Made by a program: the position numbers and the translations under genes
The notes under the pieces: model-generated
The model's input: only the letters and a program-made list of their open reading frames with translations
The model's database searches: none
Told to the model about the DNA's origin: nothing
In this document: positions 48,225 to 56,642 of the stretch, piece after piece
Layout of the letters: each line of letters starts with the position of its first letter
Numbering within the stretch: position 1 is the stretch's first letter
Assembly (NCBI RefSeq): GCF_027571385.1
Contig: NZ_CP085636.1
Coordinates: 6,179,001 to 6,243,000, forward strand
From: Shewanella sp. MTB7
GTDB lineage: Bacteria; Pseudomonadota; Gammaproteobacteria; Enterobacterales; Shewanellaceae
Reading direction: 5' to 3'
DNA length: 64,000 nucleotides

Positions 48225-48488
48225 TTAGACCCCTCGTTGCCTTATTAGCCTACTAAGGGCGTAAATTAACAATACTGATATTGATGCGATAACTGATGAT
48301 ATCGTAGATGCACTACTCGCAAGCGAGCTGAAATCAAATGAGGGCCGTAAGAGATAGAGGCATAGATAGGCTATGGGTAGCTGCATCAAGATTGCAGAAA
48401 ACAGATCAACTGGCAGTGTTGATAGAATATTTCGATAGCCGAAATAAACGGAGCCTGAGAGGATAAATACCAAACTGACGTCATGCAA
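48225..48488 (-). CDS. Small hypothetical membrane protein
   Basis: An 87-residue frame with two or three hydrophobic segments (about 5-22, 30-48 and 62-80), a Ser-rich loop between the last two and a basic C-terminus (RLIRQRG). No family was recognised. It follows a 49-codon hydrophobic frame on the same strand by 15 bases. It may be a real small membrane protein or part of a broken larger gene. Confidence 0.35.
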   Translation of the reverse strand: MHDVSLVFILSGSVYFGYRNILSTLPVDLFSAILMQLPIAYLCLYLLRPSFDFSSLASSASTISSVIASISVLLIYALSRLIRQRGV

Positions 48489-48503
48489 TATTAGCCATAG
48501 ATA

Positions 48504-48653
48504 CTAGATGCTATTGGCATTGAGATCTACAACCGAGATTAAGTACTTCAACATATAGGTAGCCGTATAACTCAACATGATTAGACTTATTTCGGCTAAT
48601 AAAATACCAACAGCAAGCGCTGGCAGATATCTAATTAATGCCCCTACTCTCAT
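48504..48653 (-). CDS. Possible 49-residue membrane protein
   Basis: A short frame beginning at ATG 48653 with GGAAG seven bases upstream. It encodes one long hydrophobic stretch (YLPALAVGILLAEISLIMLSY). It lies next to the 87-residue membrane ORF on the same strand. There is no family match known to me. Confidence 0.3.
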   Translation of the reverse strand: MRVGALIRYLPALAVGILLAEISLIMLSYTATYMLKYLISVVDLNANSI

Positions 48654-48725
48654 TCCTATGCTTCCCCAAAAACCATTGTCTGTAGATGGCTATTCTAAGC
48701 TTAAATCTCTAACAATAGAAAATCA

Positions 48726-48851
48726 TCAGACTTTTTGTCCTCCTTCAACAGTGGTTAGATTCATGAATGCTACTGGAGCGTTTACGTTTGCGAGTCCCAC
48801 CGATTGAGCATTGTTGTTTCCACTGAGCAATAAAAACAGAACAAAATACAT
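48726..48851 (-). CDS. Possible 41-residue exported peptide
   Basis: A short frame at ATG 48851 with a signal-like hydrophobic start (MYFVLFLLLSGNNNAQ) and a 25-residue polar tail. It is upstream of two other small membrane ORFs on the same strand. It could be a gene fragment; the evidence is weak. Confidence 0.25.
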   Translation of the reverse strand: MYFVLFLLLSGNNNAQSVGLANVNAPVAFMNLTTVEGGQKV

Positions 48852-48929
48852 CTACTAAAATATCCATATACCCTCTGCGAAATTGATTAATTTTGGTAGA
48901 AAAGCCTGATCACAAAGAGGACGATTAAC

Positions 48930-49436
48930 TCAATTTTTTTCTTGAGCTAACAAATGAGGGGCAGTGAACTCAACCAATAAATACCCCTTTTTATTTATTC
49001 CACGGATCATTACCGTTACCATATTGCCTTGTTTTGATTTGGCATGTAAAACATTGCCATAACAGTCACCGTGCAAAATACACTGATATGTTGAGAAACT
49101 TCCTAATTGTAAGCTAACGTACTCATAATCATTAGAAGTCAAATACTCTTTGATCTCCTTCTCAATATCCTTAAGTTCTGTACTTTCTAATTTATATGTT
49201 TCTGAAGATATTCTAATTAAACTGAGTCCTGATTCAACACTTCCTTTGAGGAAGCATTTTAGGGCTTTAGTGTTATTTCCTGGTAAATTATTAGTTAATA
49301 CAGTGACAGTGTTTCCATTTATATTGATATCCCCATACGCAGACAAATCCGCTCCCCATGTCAAACCAAATGGAGCTTTTGCTAAAGATATCGATGAATA
49401 AAAAATAAGTATTAAGATAATTATTCTCATTCTCAC
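48930..49436 (-). CDS. Hypothetical exported protein
   Basis: A 168-residue protein with a signal peptide (MRMRIIILILIFYSSISLAKA) followed by PFGLTWGADLSAYG, a motif often seen at the start of small periplasmic proteins. Two cysteines lie close together (CILHGDC, about residues 119-125) and a further one near 61. No family was recognised. The gene is AT-rich and lies 30 bases after the EAL-domain gene, on the same strand. Confidence 0.65.
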   Translation of the reverse strand: MRMRIIILILIFYSSISLAKAPFGLTWGADLSAYGDININGNTVTVLTNNLPGNNTKALKCFLKGSVESGLSLIRISSETYKLESTELKDIEKEIKEYLTSNDYEYVSLQLGSFSTYQCILHGDCYGNVLHAKSKQGNMVTVMIRGINKKGYLLVEFTAPHLLAQEKN

Positions 49437-49467
49437 CCCCTGTTAAACATCTTATTTCAGTCTTAGT

Positions 49468-50262
49468 TTATTTATCAAAATAATATCCCTGAAAAAAATC
49501 AAAAGGTAAAAGTCTTACTAATAGATATTCATTTTCTGTCTCAATTTTTTCTGCGATAAGCTTCGCCCCATCTTGTTTGAGAGAGTACAAGCCATCTAAG
49601 AATTTATTATAATTTCTATCTAACCCAAGGAGTATCTCAGTCATATCAACCTTTACATACGTGTAGTCTTTGATATATTGATGGGTAACTTTTGAAAAAC
49701 AATAATCGTCAGCAGCAAATATAATATCTTCAAGCAAAAGTCGAGTAAAAGTTTTCCTAATTAACTTATCTGAATACTCAAACCGCTCTGTTATTTCGAA
49801 TACGACTTCAACCCCTAAAGACAACAGTTTGTTACGACATAATAGCAATTTCTCAACCATGTAGTTGTTAGTGAGTATGTAGCGCTCAACATTTACAAAT
49901 ATAGTATCAACAAACATACAGCTTGTGAGTGATTTGTTAATCAAGTTGGTTATCTGCTTTTCCAGTATTTTACTACCTTCAGTAAAGTTTAGTCTCAAAA
50001 AATACTCTTCAACAGTAAGTCCATTCAATCTGGTTGGTCGAGTTAGTAACTCATACGCAAATACAACTCCATCTCTATTCACAATACTCTGGACGACAAA
50101 ATAATGTGAGCAAGAGTCAGAGTTATTACACTCACCTTGAAAAAAACAATCCTCTTTATATTTACAGCTCTTACGGTTCGAAATACCAAACATTGAATTG
50201 CCTTCTAACCCTAACATTACTCTAGCATCCATATTAATACCTGTGCACGCAAATAAATTCAA
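49468..50262 (-). CDS. EAL-domain protein with N-terminal cysteine cluster
   Basis: A 264-residue protein. Residues about 70-264 form an EAL (c-di-GMP phosphodiesterase) domain: the signature is YELL in place of EAL, and most metal and substrate residues appear kept (FVNVE, VFEITER, DDY, KVD, AEKIE, QGYYF). The loop-6 motif DDFGxG is degenerate (DDYCFS), so activity is uncertain. Before it, residues about 32-52 hold a C-x5-C-x5-C-x4-C pattern that could bind a metal or an iron-sulfur cluster. It may be a regulatory or sensory phosphodiesterase. It is AT-rich, like its neighbours. Confidence 0.82.
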   Translation of the reverse strand: MNLFACTGINMDARVMLGLEGNSMFGISNRKSCKYKEDCFFQGECNNSDSCSHYFVVQSIVNRDGVVFAYELLTRPTRLNGLTVEEYFLRLNFTEGSKILEKQITNLINKSLTSCMFVDTIFVNVERYILTNNYMVEKLLLCRNKLLSLGVEVVFEITERFEYSDKLIRKTFTRLLLEDIIFAADDYCFSKVTHQYIKDYTYVKVDMTEILLGLDRNYNKFLDGLYSLKQDGAKLIAEKIETENEYLLVRLLPFDFFQGYYFDK

Positions 50263-50380
50263 CTACAATATATTTTCGTGACAATTGACAATTACAATAA
50301 AACAACTTTCAAATACAATTAATGAAAACCATAAAATAAACAAATATAAATGAGAGCAATCATCAAACTCTTACTATTAT

Positions 50381-51226
50381 TTATTCACATGAATCCAACT
50401 GATACATTATATTCTCGATAAATGAACTTACATCAGGAGGAACATCATTATTCATATAGTTAAGATAAATAGATTGTTCCCATATCCCTGCTGCCAAAGA
50501 TTGAACCAGCTGACCAGATGAAATTAGATTCTGTACACTTTTCAAGGGTAAATATGCTCCCCCTCTATTCTTTATCATATAATTTAGTGCAATATTACTT
50601 GAAGATGTTCTTAAACATGGTATCACCGGTCCCCCCAACAAACTTGATTGAGCGACAGCAAATTGTGGTCCCCAGTCTACATAAATGTATCGACATAAAG
50701 AATCCTCTTTCCAATTAACTGTATGTACTAATCCAATATTTATTTTTGATACTTTAGTACTCGAAACACCTGCCGCGATTACCGGTTCTAAAGTAAATGC
50801 CAAGTCCAAAGTATTATTTAACAAATTTTCTCTAATTTGGTCTCTACTCTGAAAATCAGCGATAAAGCTATGCTTCTCAAAATTTTTAGTTGCATAACTT
50901 AAAAAATCATTCAAGTAAGCATCCCAGACGTTTGGTGTTCCAGCTAACTTTATCTGAAGATCTACTCCGCTTGTAAGTGATAGTTCTAATTTAGATCTTA
51001 TTGAAGTATTGGTTATTAATTCAGCATACCCAACCAATCGTTCCCCTGTGGATGTTAGACTTATGTTGTTCCTGTCGCGTGTCAATAATTTAGTGTCGTA
51101 ATAACTCTCCAGTATTTTAATACGTGAACTCACCGTAGATTGACTTATATAGAGTTTCTCTCCAGCCCTTCCAAAGTGACGAGTTTTCACAACTTCAAGG
51201 AACGTTTGAAAAAATTTAATATCCAT
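50381..51226 (-). CDS. LysR-family regulator (HdfR-like)
   Basis: A 281-residue LysR regulator. The winged helix (FFQTFLEVVKTRHFGRAGEKLYISQSTVSSRIKILE, in parts) resembles HdfR-type regulators; the effector domain is shorter and divergent. It lies upstream of the EAL-domain and exported protein genes on the same strand, with a 118-base gap, and could regulate them. The target is unknown. Confidence 0.85.
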   Translation of the reverse strand: MDIKFFQTFLEVVKTRHFGRAGEKLYISQSTVSSRIKILESYYDTKLLTRDRNNISLTSTGERLVGYAELITNTSIRSKLELSLTSGVDLQIKLAGTPNVWDAYLNDFLSYATKNFEKHSFIADFQSRDQIRENLLNNTLDLAFTLEPVIAAGVSSTKVSKINIGLVHTVNWKEDSLCRYIYVDWGPQFAVAQSSLLGGPVIPCLRTSSSNIALNYMIKNRGGAYLPLKSVQNLISSGQLVQSLAAGIWEQSIYLNYMNNDVPPDVSSFIENIMYQLDSCE

Positions 51227-51945
51227 AAATAGCCCTTTCCCCTAATGATACTAATACAAGTACATACGCATAATATTTTCAATCATTAGAAAATGTCAGA
51301 ACCTTGGCGAGATACAATTACACCAAACTCACTTTTTTGTTCAAAAACACCCCATGCAAATGTTATATGGTGACCTTATATAATACCTCTGCTTAATTGT
51401 AACCATTGTGTATTACTTTTATATAAACAAAAAACTATTGTAAAAACCAGTCACAACTCATTCTAAACTCAAATCATCAAAACTCAAAACATACATTGAT
51501 GAGATTTTTCGTTCATTATCATTAGAGTTTTGCATTAAAGTACAGCTATCAGCACGGATACTAATTTTATTCAGTATGTTTAATAACTGACTATTAATTA
51601 TTTCTCTTTCATAACGACAATAATATATCTGTCTGAAACCTCTCTTAAACATCACTCGATGAATGCCTCTGATTGTTATATCAAGAAGTACATTAGCAAT
51701 AATTAGCCAACATATTCCACGGATGCATTTACAATGTTTAATGCATCTCAAGTTAATTATCATACACATGTTATTTCTATAAAATCTTAATTACTCTACA
51801 TATATACATGAATAATTATACTGGACAATAATATTAATGAAATTCATCGATTGTATTACCATTCATTGCAGTCAATAGATTTTCTACTTGTACGAGTATG
51901 CCTATCATTCCTCTTAAATGAGACAAAGCTCTGAAGGAATATCAG
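51227..51945. other. AT-rich accessory stretch with a doubtful ORF
   Basis: A roughly 700-base region between the LysR gene and the DUF2846 remnant. It includes a 103-codon minus-strand frame at 51458-51769, Cys- and Ile-rich at its N-terminus and without a recognised domain or a strong ribosome-binding site; I do not call it a gene. No RNA or repeat structure was recognised. Confidence 0.35.
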
Positions 51946-52148
51946 AAACCCGCAGAGGATAAATCTGGACTTTACATATACAGAAGTAGCTTCGCTGGTC
52001 AGGCTTTGAAAACAATGTAGATATTCAAATTGAAGCTGGCGAAGGGTATTTTGTTGAACAGTATATAAAGCTGGGCGTATTTGTAGATGGAGTAGCACTA
52101 GAAAAAGTTGCTAGCCAAAAAAGGGATGAAGAACGTTTTGGCATCTAA
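51946..52148 (+). pseudogene. Broken DUF2846-family gene
   Basis: Two pieces of one protein family lie in different frames. Frame 1 (51946-52020) reads KPAEDKSGLYIYRSSFAGQ, the start of a DUF2846 domain. Frame 2 (52008-52148) reads VDIQIEAGEGYFVEQYIKLGV, then FVDGVALEKVASQKRDEERF and a stop, the end of the same domain. The roughly 35-40 residues normally between them are missing and the frame shifts at about 52008, so an internal deletion removed the middle. No start codon or lipoprotein signal remains. Confidence 0.7.
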
Positions 52149-52274
52149 ATTAACCAAAGAGACAGATAAGGACATTTACCTTAAAAAAACTGAAACAAAC
52201 TAGCCGACATTTGGAAGCAACGGCTTAAAAGTATCTCTTTTTCTTAATTTTCCGGATTATGCCGGCATTTTTAG

Positions 52275-53159
52275 TTAGTTTTGTGCCAACTGCCCTTGCA
52301 GCCAGCTGCGCACTTTGACGATGCCGGGCTCGGCTAATCGCTGGCGATGGCAACTAAAGAGGAATTCAAAGCCAGTGTGGATATCTGGCCAGGGTAAGGC
52401 TACGAGTCGCCCCTGTTCGATATCTTGTTCCACCATAAAGTCTGAGGCCAAGGTAATACCTAAACCAGCAATTGCCGCTTCAATCGCCAACAGCACATGG
52501 CTGACCACCTGGTGAGTAGCACCTTGATCAAAATCGATTTGATTGCGCTCACACCAGCGTGGCCAATCAAGCCCCAACGGCCCCTCATCGACAATAAGCA
52601 ACATATATTGCTGAAAATTTGCCAGCTCCATTGGCGAGTGTTGTTCGGCATAACTTGGGCTACAAACAGGGATAAGACGCTCCTGTAGCAAACACTCCTG
52701 ATGAAATCCTCGGGGTACCTTTTGGCCAGTAATTAAGATATCGCAATCGAGTCCTACGAGCTCCGGATCTTGGCTGACCATCTCTAAACGCAGTTTCACC
52801 TCTGGGTGGTGTCGTTTAAAGTCCCCAAGTCGTGGGATCAACCATTTAACGGCGAACGAACTATAAACCACTAAGGTCAAGTCCTGACTAGGTACACCTT
52901 GTGCCTGTTGACAGAGATTAGAAAGTTCATTGAACTCCAGCTCAAGGCCTTTGGCCAATTGCGCCCCCTTGGCAGTTAGCGTCAATTGACGACGACTACG
53001 ATCAAACAGGTGAGTGCCAAAATATTGTTCAAGTAAGCGAACTTGATGGGATACCGCACTCTGGCTAATACATAGTTCAGCACCAGCTTGGGAGAAGTGT
53101 TGTAATCTAGCCGCGGCTTCAAATACTTGTAGCGCTCTAAGGGGAGGTAGCTTTCTCAT
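52275..53159 (-). CDS. LysR-family regulator (GcvA-like)
   Basis: A 294-residue LysR regulator. The N-terminus MRKLPPLRALQVFEAAARL and the helix-turn-helix AELCISQSAVSHQVRLLEQYFG are typical of the GcvA/AmpR subgroup. It is divergent from the DMT-family transporter gene, with a 142-base gap that probably contains both promoters, so control of the transporter is likely. Confidence 0.9.
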   Translation of the reverse strand: MRKLPPLRALQVFEAAARLQHFSQAGAELCISQSAVSHQVRLLEQYFGTHLFDRSRRQLTLTAKGAQLAKGLELEFNELSNLCQQAQGVPSQDLTLVVYSSFAVKWLIPRLGDFKRHHPEVKLRLEMVSQDPELVGLDCDILITGQKVPRGFHQECLLQERLIPVCSPSYAEQHSPMELANFQQYMLLIVDEGPLGLDWPRWCERNQIDFDQGATHQVVSHVLLAIEAAIAGLGITLASDFMVEQDIEQGRLVALPWPDIHTGFEFLFSCHRQRLAEPGIVKVRSWLQGQLAQN

Positions 53160-53301
53160 CTAAACGTCATCTCATTATCAACTTAACCTCATCTAAGAGA
53201 TACCTTATATGAATTTAACTCATGAGTTGACAAAAAACATCATTTTTAGCCTTAAGCTGTGCTCGGTATCATAGTGACCTAATCTTTGATGAGCGTTAAC
53301 C

Positions 53302-54201
53302 ATGAAAAACAAGGTACAGCTGGGTTTACTATTACTGATCGCAGGGAATCTATTCAGCGCTTTGTATGATGTCAGTATTAAGTGGCTACCAAGTGATACT
53401 AATGCCACCACATTTCTATTAGTGAGACAAATTACTTCGATCTTTATCCTCGCCCCTCTATGGTTCTGGGTAGGAAAGCCTCAGCCTGAGCGTTGGGGGA
53501 TTCACTTTTGGCGAGCGAATATTGGAGCTGTAGGTGCACTAGGTCTAATCATAGGTTTAATGGCATTGCCACTGGCCAGTGTTAGCGCGCTATTTTATAC
53601 CGCGCCTTTAATGATCATGGTGCTAGGTTATCTCTTTTTAAAAGAGCGAGTCACACCAGGACAATGGTTATGTGCAGTATTGGGAATGATGGGGGTACTA
53701 TTAATTTTAAAACCAGGTTCCATGGCATTGGCAGGGGGAGCCGTGCTATTTAGCGCGTTAACCTTTGCGATCTGTCAGTTGAGCTTGCGTAAACTGTCTT
53801 TCAACGACCACCCGATTCTGCCTTTAATGCTCTATAACCTATTAGCTTTACCTCTAGCGATGATAATGGCTGGGATTCAAGGCGTAGTAGGATTAAGTTG
53901 GCAGCTATTGATCGTCGCCTTGATCAGCAATGTCTGTTTATTGGTGTATCACTGGTTTTGTGTTCTAGCTTATCGTCAAGCTCAAGCAGGAGAGATTGCC
54001 ATTGCTGAATATTCAGGCTTACTGTTTATTGTCTTTATGGGCTGGTTACTCTTCGATGAGTGGTTAGATAACTTAGCCTGGATTGGCGCAGCCTTAGTCG
54101 TGTTACCTTCACTACTATTACCCCAAGTTAAAAAGCTACGACAGCACTTGAAAGGTAAGACAGTAAATGATGTGTGTAACGATATAAAAATTGCTGACTA
54201 A
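53302..54201 (+). CDS. DMT/EamA-family transporter
   Basis: A 299-residue, ten-helix membrane protein with two EamA repeats: first with ALYDVSIKWL and ALPLASVSALFYTAPLMIMVLGYLFLKERV, second with AQAGEIAIAEYSGLLFIVFMGWLLFDEW. It is a drug/metabolite exporter by family; the substrate is unknown. It is paired divergently with a LysR gene. Confidence 0.9.
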   Translation: MKNKVQLGLLLLIAGNLFSALYDVSIKWLPSDTNATTFLLVRQITSIFILAPLWFWVGKPQPERWGIHFWRANIGAVGALGLIIGLMALPLASVSALFYTAPLMIMVLGYLFLKERVTPGQWLCAVLGMMGVLLILKPGSMALAGGAVLFSALTFAICQLSLRKLSFNDHPILPLMLYNLLALPLAMIMAGIQGVVGLSWQLLIVALISNVCLLVYHWFCVLAYRQAQAGEIAIAEYSGLLFIVFMGWLLFDEWLDNLAWIGAALVVLPSLLLPQVKKLRQHLKGKTVNDVCNDIKIAD

Positions 54202-54224
54202 AATTTAGGACTCTGAGATACGAC

Positions 54225-54256
54225 AAGTCACAGGCATTTTAAAATGCCTGTGACTT
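54225..54256. terminator. 32-base perfect palindrome between convergent genes
   Basis: AAGTCACAGGCATTTT (54225-54240) is followed immediately by its exact reverse complement (54241-54256), with no spacer. It lies between the convergent DMT transporter and TM2 genes, where a bidirectional terminator is expected, and the central TTTT/AAAA would form the loop. Confidence 0.75.
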
Positions 54257-54287
54257 CAGATACATATTGTAAACGTGAAATATGGGG

Positions 54288-54650
54288 TTAAAGCCAGTGA
54301 CGAGCTACTCTGCGACAGTAACGCTGCTCGAAACTAAATGGGCTCATCTTAAGGGTACGAACGGCATCAATCCAGCCAACAATCATGGGTACTAGCGTCC
54401 AGCTAAAGACTAAATATAAACAGCCCTTTACGTATTGACCTAAATAGAACTTATGCAAGCCTAAGCCACCAAATAAAAAGCCAAACCAAACCGTAAGGTT
54501 CTGATTTTTAATATGAACGTGTGGATCTACGCCAGCAAGTGCCTCTAAGCCTTGGGCCGCATGACATTGGGGGCAAGTGACGACATTAAGATCAATCGTA
54601 TGGCTGCATTGTGGGCAATCTATGTTTTTCACTGTTAACTCCAAAGTCAT
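54288..54650 (-). CDS. TM2-domain protein with zinc ribbon
   Basis: A 120-residue membrane protein. An N-terminal zinc ribbon (CPQC ... CPQC, residues about 12-33) precedes a TM2 domain of two helices: NLTVWFGFLFGGLGLHKFYLGQYVKG and LVFSWTLVPMIVGWIDAVR (in parts). The function of bacterial TM2 proteins is unknown. It stands alone and is convergent with the DMT transporter. Confidence 0.88.
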   Translation of the reverse strand: MTLELTVKNIDCPQCSHTIDLNVVTCPQCHAAQGLEALAGVDPHVHIKNQNLTVWFGFLFGGLGLHKFYLGQYVKGCLYLVFSWTLVPMIVGWIDAVRTLKMSPFSFEQRYCRRVARHWL

Positions 54651-54787
54651 TATTACTGATGACTTATTATGCGTACAAGTGTGCGCTGAAATATAGAGTT
54701 ATAGTTCACATAATTAAAATAAACAGCAAAAGCATATCTCTTATCTTTGCTGGCACTAGCACCAAATTTAATCCACAAATAGTCCCA

Positions 54788-55528
54788 TTAGAAATGGTCT
54801 ATGCTAAATACCTTACGTAACAGTTGGACCTGTCTACGACTCACATCAATCTCTTGTCCATTACACATATGCACTTGTAGACTCCCAGATGCCATCCCCT
54901 CCTCAATTTTTTTGATTTGATCAACACGCACAATATCGCTACGACTGGCTTTAAAAAAAAGAGTCGGATCGAGTCTTTTCTCAACTTTAGACAAGGAGAT
55001 ATGAAGATAGGACTTTCCAGAGTCAGAATAAACAGCAACATGATTCCCCAAAGATTCAAAACGAAAAATCTCATTAATTCTGACAATTTTATAATCAGAG
55101 CCAAATTTAAGCAGCAGACCATGATTATCCGGTAAAAACTGAGAATGGTCAGACTCAGTTTCATCATGGGTCTCTTGTATAAGACGCACTTTATTCAGAA
55201 CCGCTTCGAGTCGATCAGGCATTATAGGTTTAACAATGTAATCAAAAGCATTCAACTCAAAGGCATCAACTGCATGCTCACTAAAGGCAGTACAAAATAC
55301 TAGTTGAAACTGCTGAGATTGGGCCTGTTTCGCAAACCCAAGTCCATCCATCTCTGGCATCTGTATATCAACAAAGACTAAATCAACCGCTGTTTTTTTT
55401 AATATTTCAAGCGCCTGATAACCCTCTTCAGCCTCACCAACAATCTCAATGTCAGCATGCTTACTTAGCAGTCGGGTGAGCTCAATGCGAGCTAAATATT
55501 CATCATCAACGATTAACACTTTTAGCAT
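54788..55528 (-). CDS. LytTR-family response regulator
   Basis: A 246-residue regulator with a receiver domain (acidic pair D8/D9, phosphoacceptor D54 in VFVDIQMPEMDG) and a C-terminal LytTR DNA-binding domain (KIVRINEIFRFESLGNHVAVY ... LFFKASRSDIVRVDQIKKIEEG, in parts). It resembles BtsR (YehT). It overlaps the histidine kinase gene by 23 bases and is the last gene of the peptide export unit. LytTR proteins bind direct repeats; three matching tandem repeats lie in this cluster, making it the likely activator. Confidence 0.93.
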   Translation of the reverse strand: MLKVLIVDDEYLARIELTRLLSKHADIEIVGEAEEGYQALEILKKTAVDLVFVDIQMPEMDGLGFAKQAQSQQFQLVFCTAFSEHAVDAFELNAFDYIVKPIMPDRLEAVLNKVRLIQETHDETESDHSQFLPDNHGLLLKFGSDYKIVRINEIFRFESLGNHVAVYSDSGKSYLHISLSKVEKRLDPTLFFKASRSDIVRVDQIKKIEEGMASGSLQVHMCNGQEIDVSRRQVQLLRKVFSIDHF

Positions 55529-56642
55529 AGGGAAGCTCCATTGAAACCGTAAAAAGCTTATTATCTAACGCACTTGAAAACGTATATTGCCTAGCAAACA
55601 TCAATTCAAGTCGCTTTTTGATGTTATGTAATCCAACTCGAGTACCTGGCTGGTTTTTGGGGGAGTGAACAGTATTCGTCACGGATAATCGCCACATATT
55701 GGCTGTCACAACCTGACTTTCTATACAGATAAAGCCAGGCTTACTACTGGTTGCAATACCATGTTTAATAGCATTCTCAGCTAACGTCAACAAGGTCAAT
55801 GTCGGAATTGATTCTCGTAAAGTACTCTCATCAAGATCGACGATTAACTCTAATCTTTTATCAAAACGAACTTTTTCAATAGATAGATATTTAGAGGTCA
55901 GTAACCAGTCTTGTTCTAGCGTTGACTGAATTTTAATTTGTGATTGCATCTGACTTCGTAATAAATCAGATAAAAGAGTAAGTACTTCAGCAGCTTTTTC
56001 TTGATCTGCAAAAATTAATGCTCTAATACTATTTAACGTGTTAAACAGAAAATGTGGGCTTAATTGATTGGTCAACTGTTGAATTTGACTCTCATTAACC
56101 TGTACCTGCAACTCTTTCTTATTTTTATGGAAATGCCAGACTAGATAAGCAACACTCCATAAAAACAGAGTCGCAAATGATTCTAAAGTGCCAATAATAG
56201 CAATGGCTAACAAGGTCACTTCTCCACCTATCTTGCCCTTTTGGGTAACGACTTGGATCTGACTGATGTCAGTACCTTTTAAGAAGCTCATCTGTCCCAT
56301 ACTGTAAGAGAGTAGAAAATAGATAAAAGAGATAAAGGCGACATACAACAAGCCTTTCAATGTACTGCGTATATCTACACTTGAACCAATCAAGTTCATT
56401 CTTAGATAGGGTCGAATCAAACAGTGACATACCCCAACTAATAACGCTGCTTCTAAAAACGAGCGAAGAATAATATCATTATAATGACGCTCTGGAACCT
56501 CTATTAATGAGAGCATCACAGACCAAGTCAAAATAAAATGCAGCCAAAACATAATAAGCATGGCTGCACGGTAGCTTTTACTTGTATTACGGCTATTTAA
56601 ATAGAAATTGAAGAGCCACGTCGACTCAACAGCACTACTCAT
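55506..56642 (-). CDS. LytS/YehU-type sensor histidine kinase
   Basis: A 378-residue kinase starting at ATG 56642, which overlaps the permease stop codon by eight bases (ATGAGTAG), indicating translational coupling; a longer frame runs into the permease gene. Four or five transmembrane helices occupy residues about 25-170. The His_kinase domain follows, with phosphoacceptor H197 in QLSPHFLFNTLNS, and a GHKL ATPase with NAIKHG and GTRVGLHNIKKRL. No extracellular sensor domain is seen, so the signal is probably sensed within or through the membrane, or via the transporter. Confidence 0.92.
   Translation of the reverse strand: MSSAVESTWLFNFYLNSRNTSKSYRAAMLIMFWLHFILTWSVMLSLIEVPERHYNDIILRSFLEAALLVGVCHCLIRPYLRMNLIGSSVDIRSTLKGLLYVAFISFIYFLLSYSMGQMSFLKGTDISQIQVVTQKGKIGGEVTLLAIAIIGTLESFATLFLWSVAYLVWHFHKNKKELQVQVNESQIQQLTNQLSPHFLFNTLNSIRALIFADQEKAAEVLTLLSDLLRSQMQSQIKIQSTLEQDWLLTSKYLSIEKVRFDKRLELIVDLDESTLRESIPTLTLLTLAENAIKHGIATSSKPGFICIESQVVTANMWRLSVTNTVHSPKNQPGTRVGLHNIKKRLELMFARQYTFSSALDNKLFTVSMELPYAKSVNR

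Noticed and set aside
48577..48807. 76-codon plus-strand ORF
   Set aside because: No domain or convincing start site, and it is antisense to short hydrophobic frames that look slightly more gene-like.
48225..48851. Filamentous-phage coat gene cluster
   Set aside because: The small membrane ORFs recall such gene orders, but there is no Zot-like ATPase, replication protein or adsorption protein nearby.
51458..51769. 103-codon minus-strand ORF
   Set aside because: No recognised domain, unusual composition (many Ile, Cys and Arg in an AT-rich stretch) and no clear ribosome-binding site. Kept only as a remark in the gap entry.
51856..52098. 80-codon minus-strand ORF
   Set aside because: It overlaps the antisense strand of the DUF2846 remnant, which gives a recognisable protein on the plus strand.
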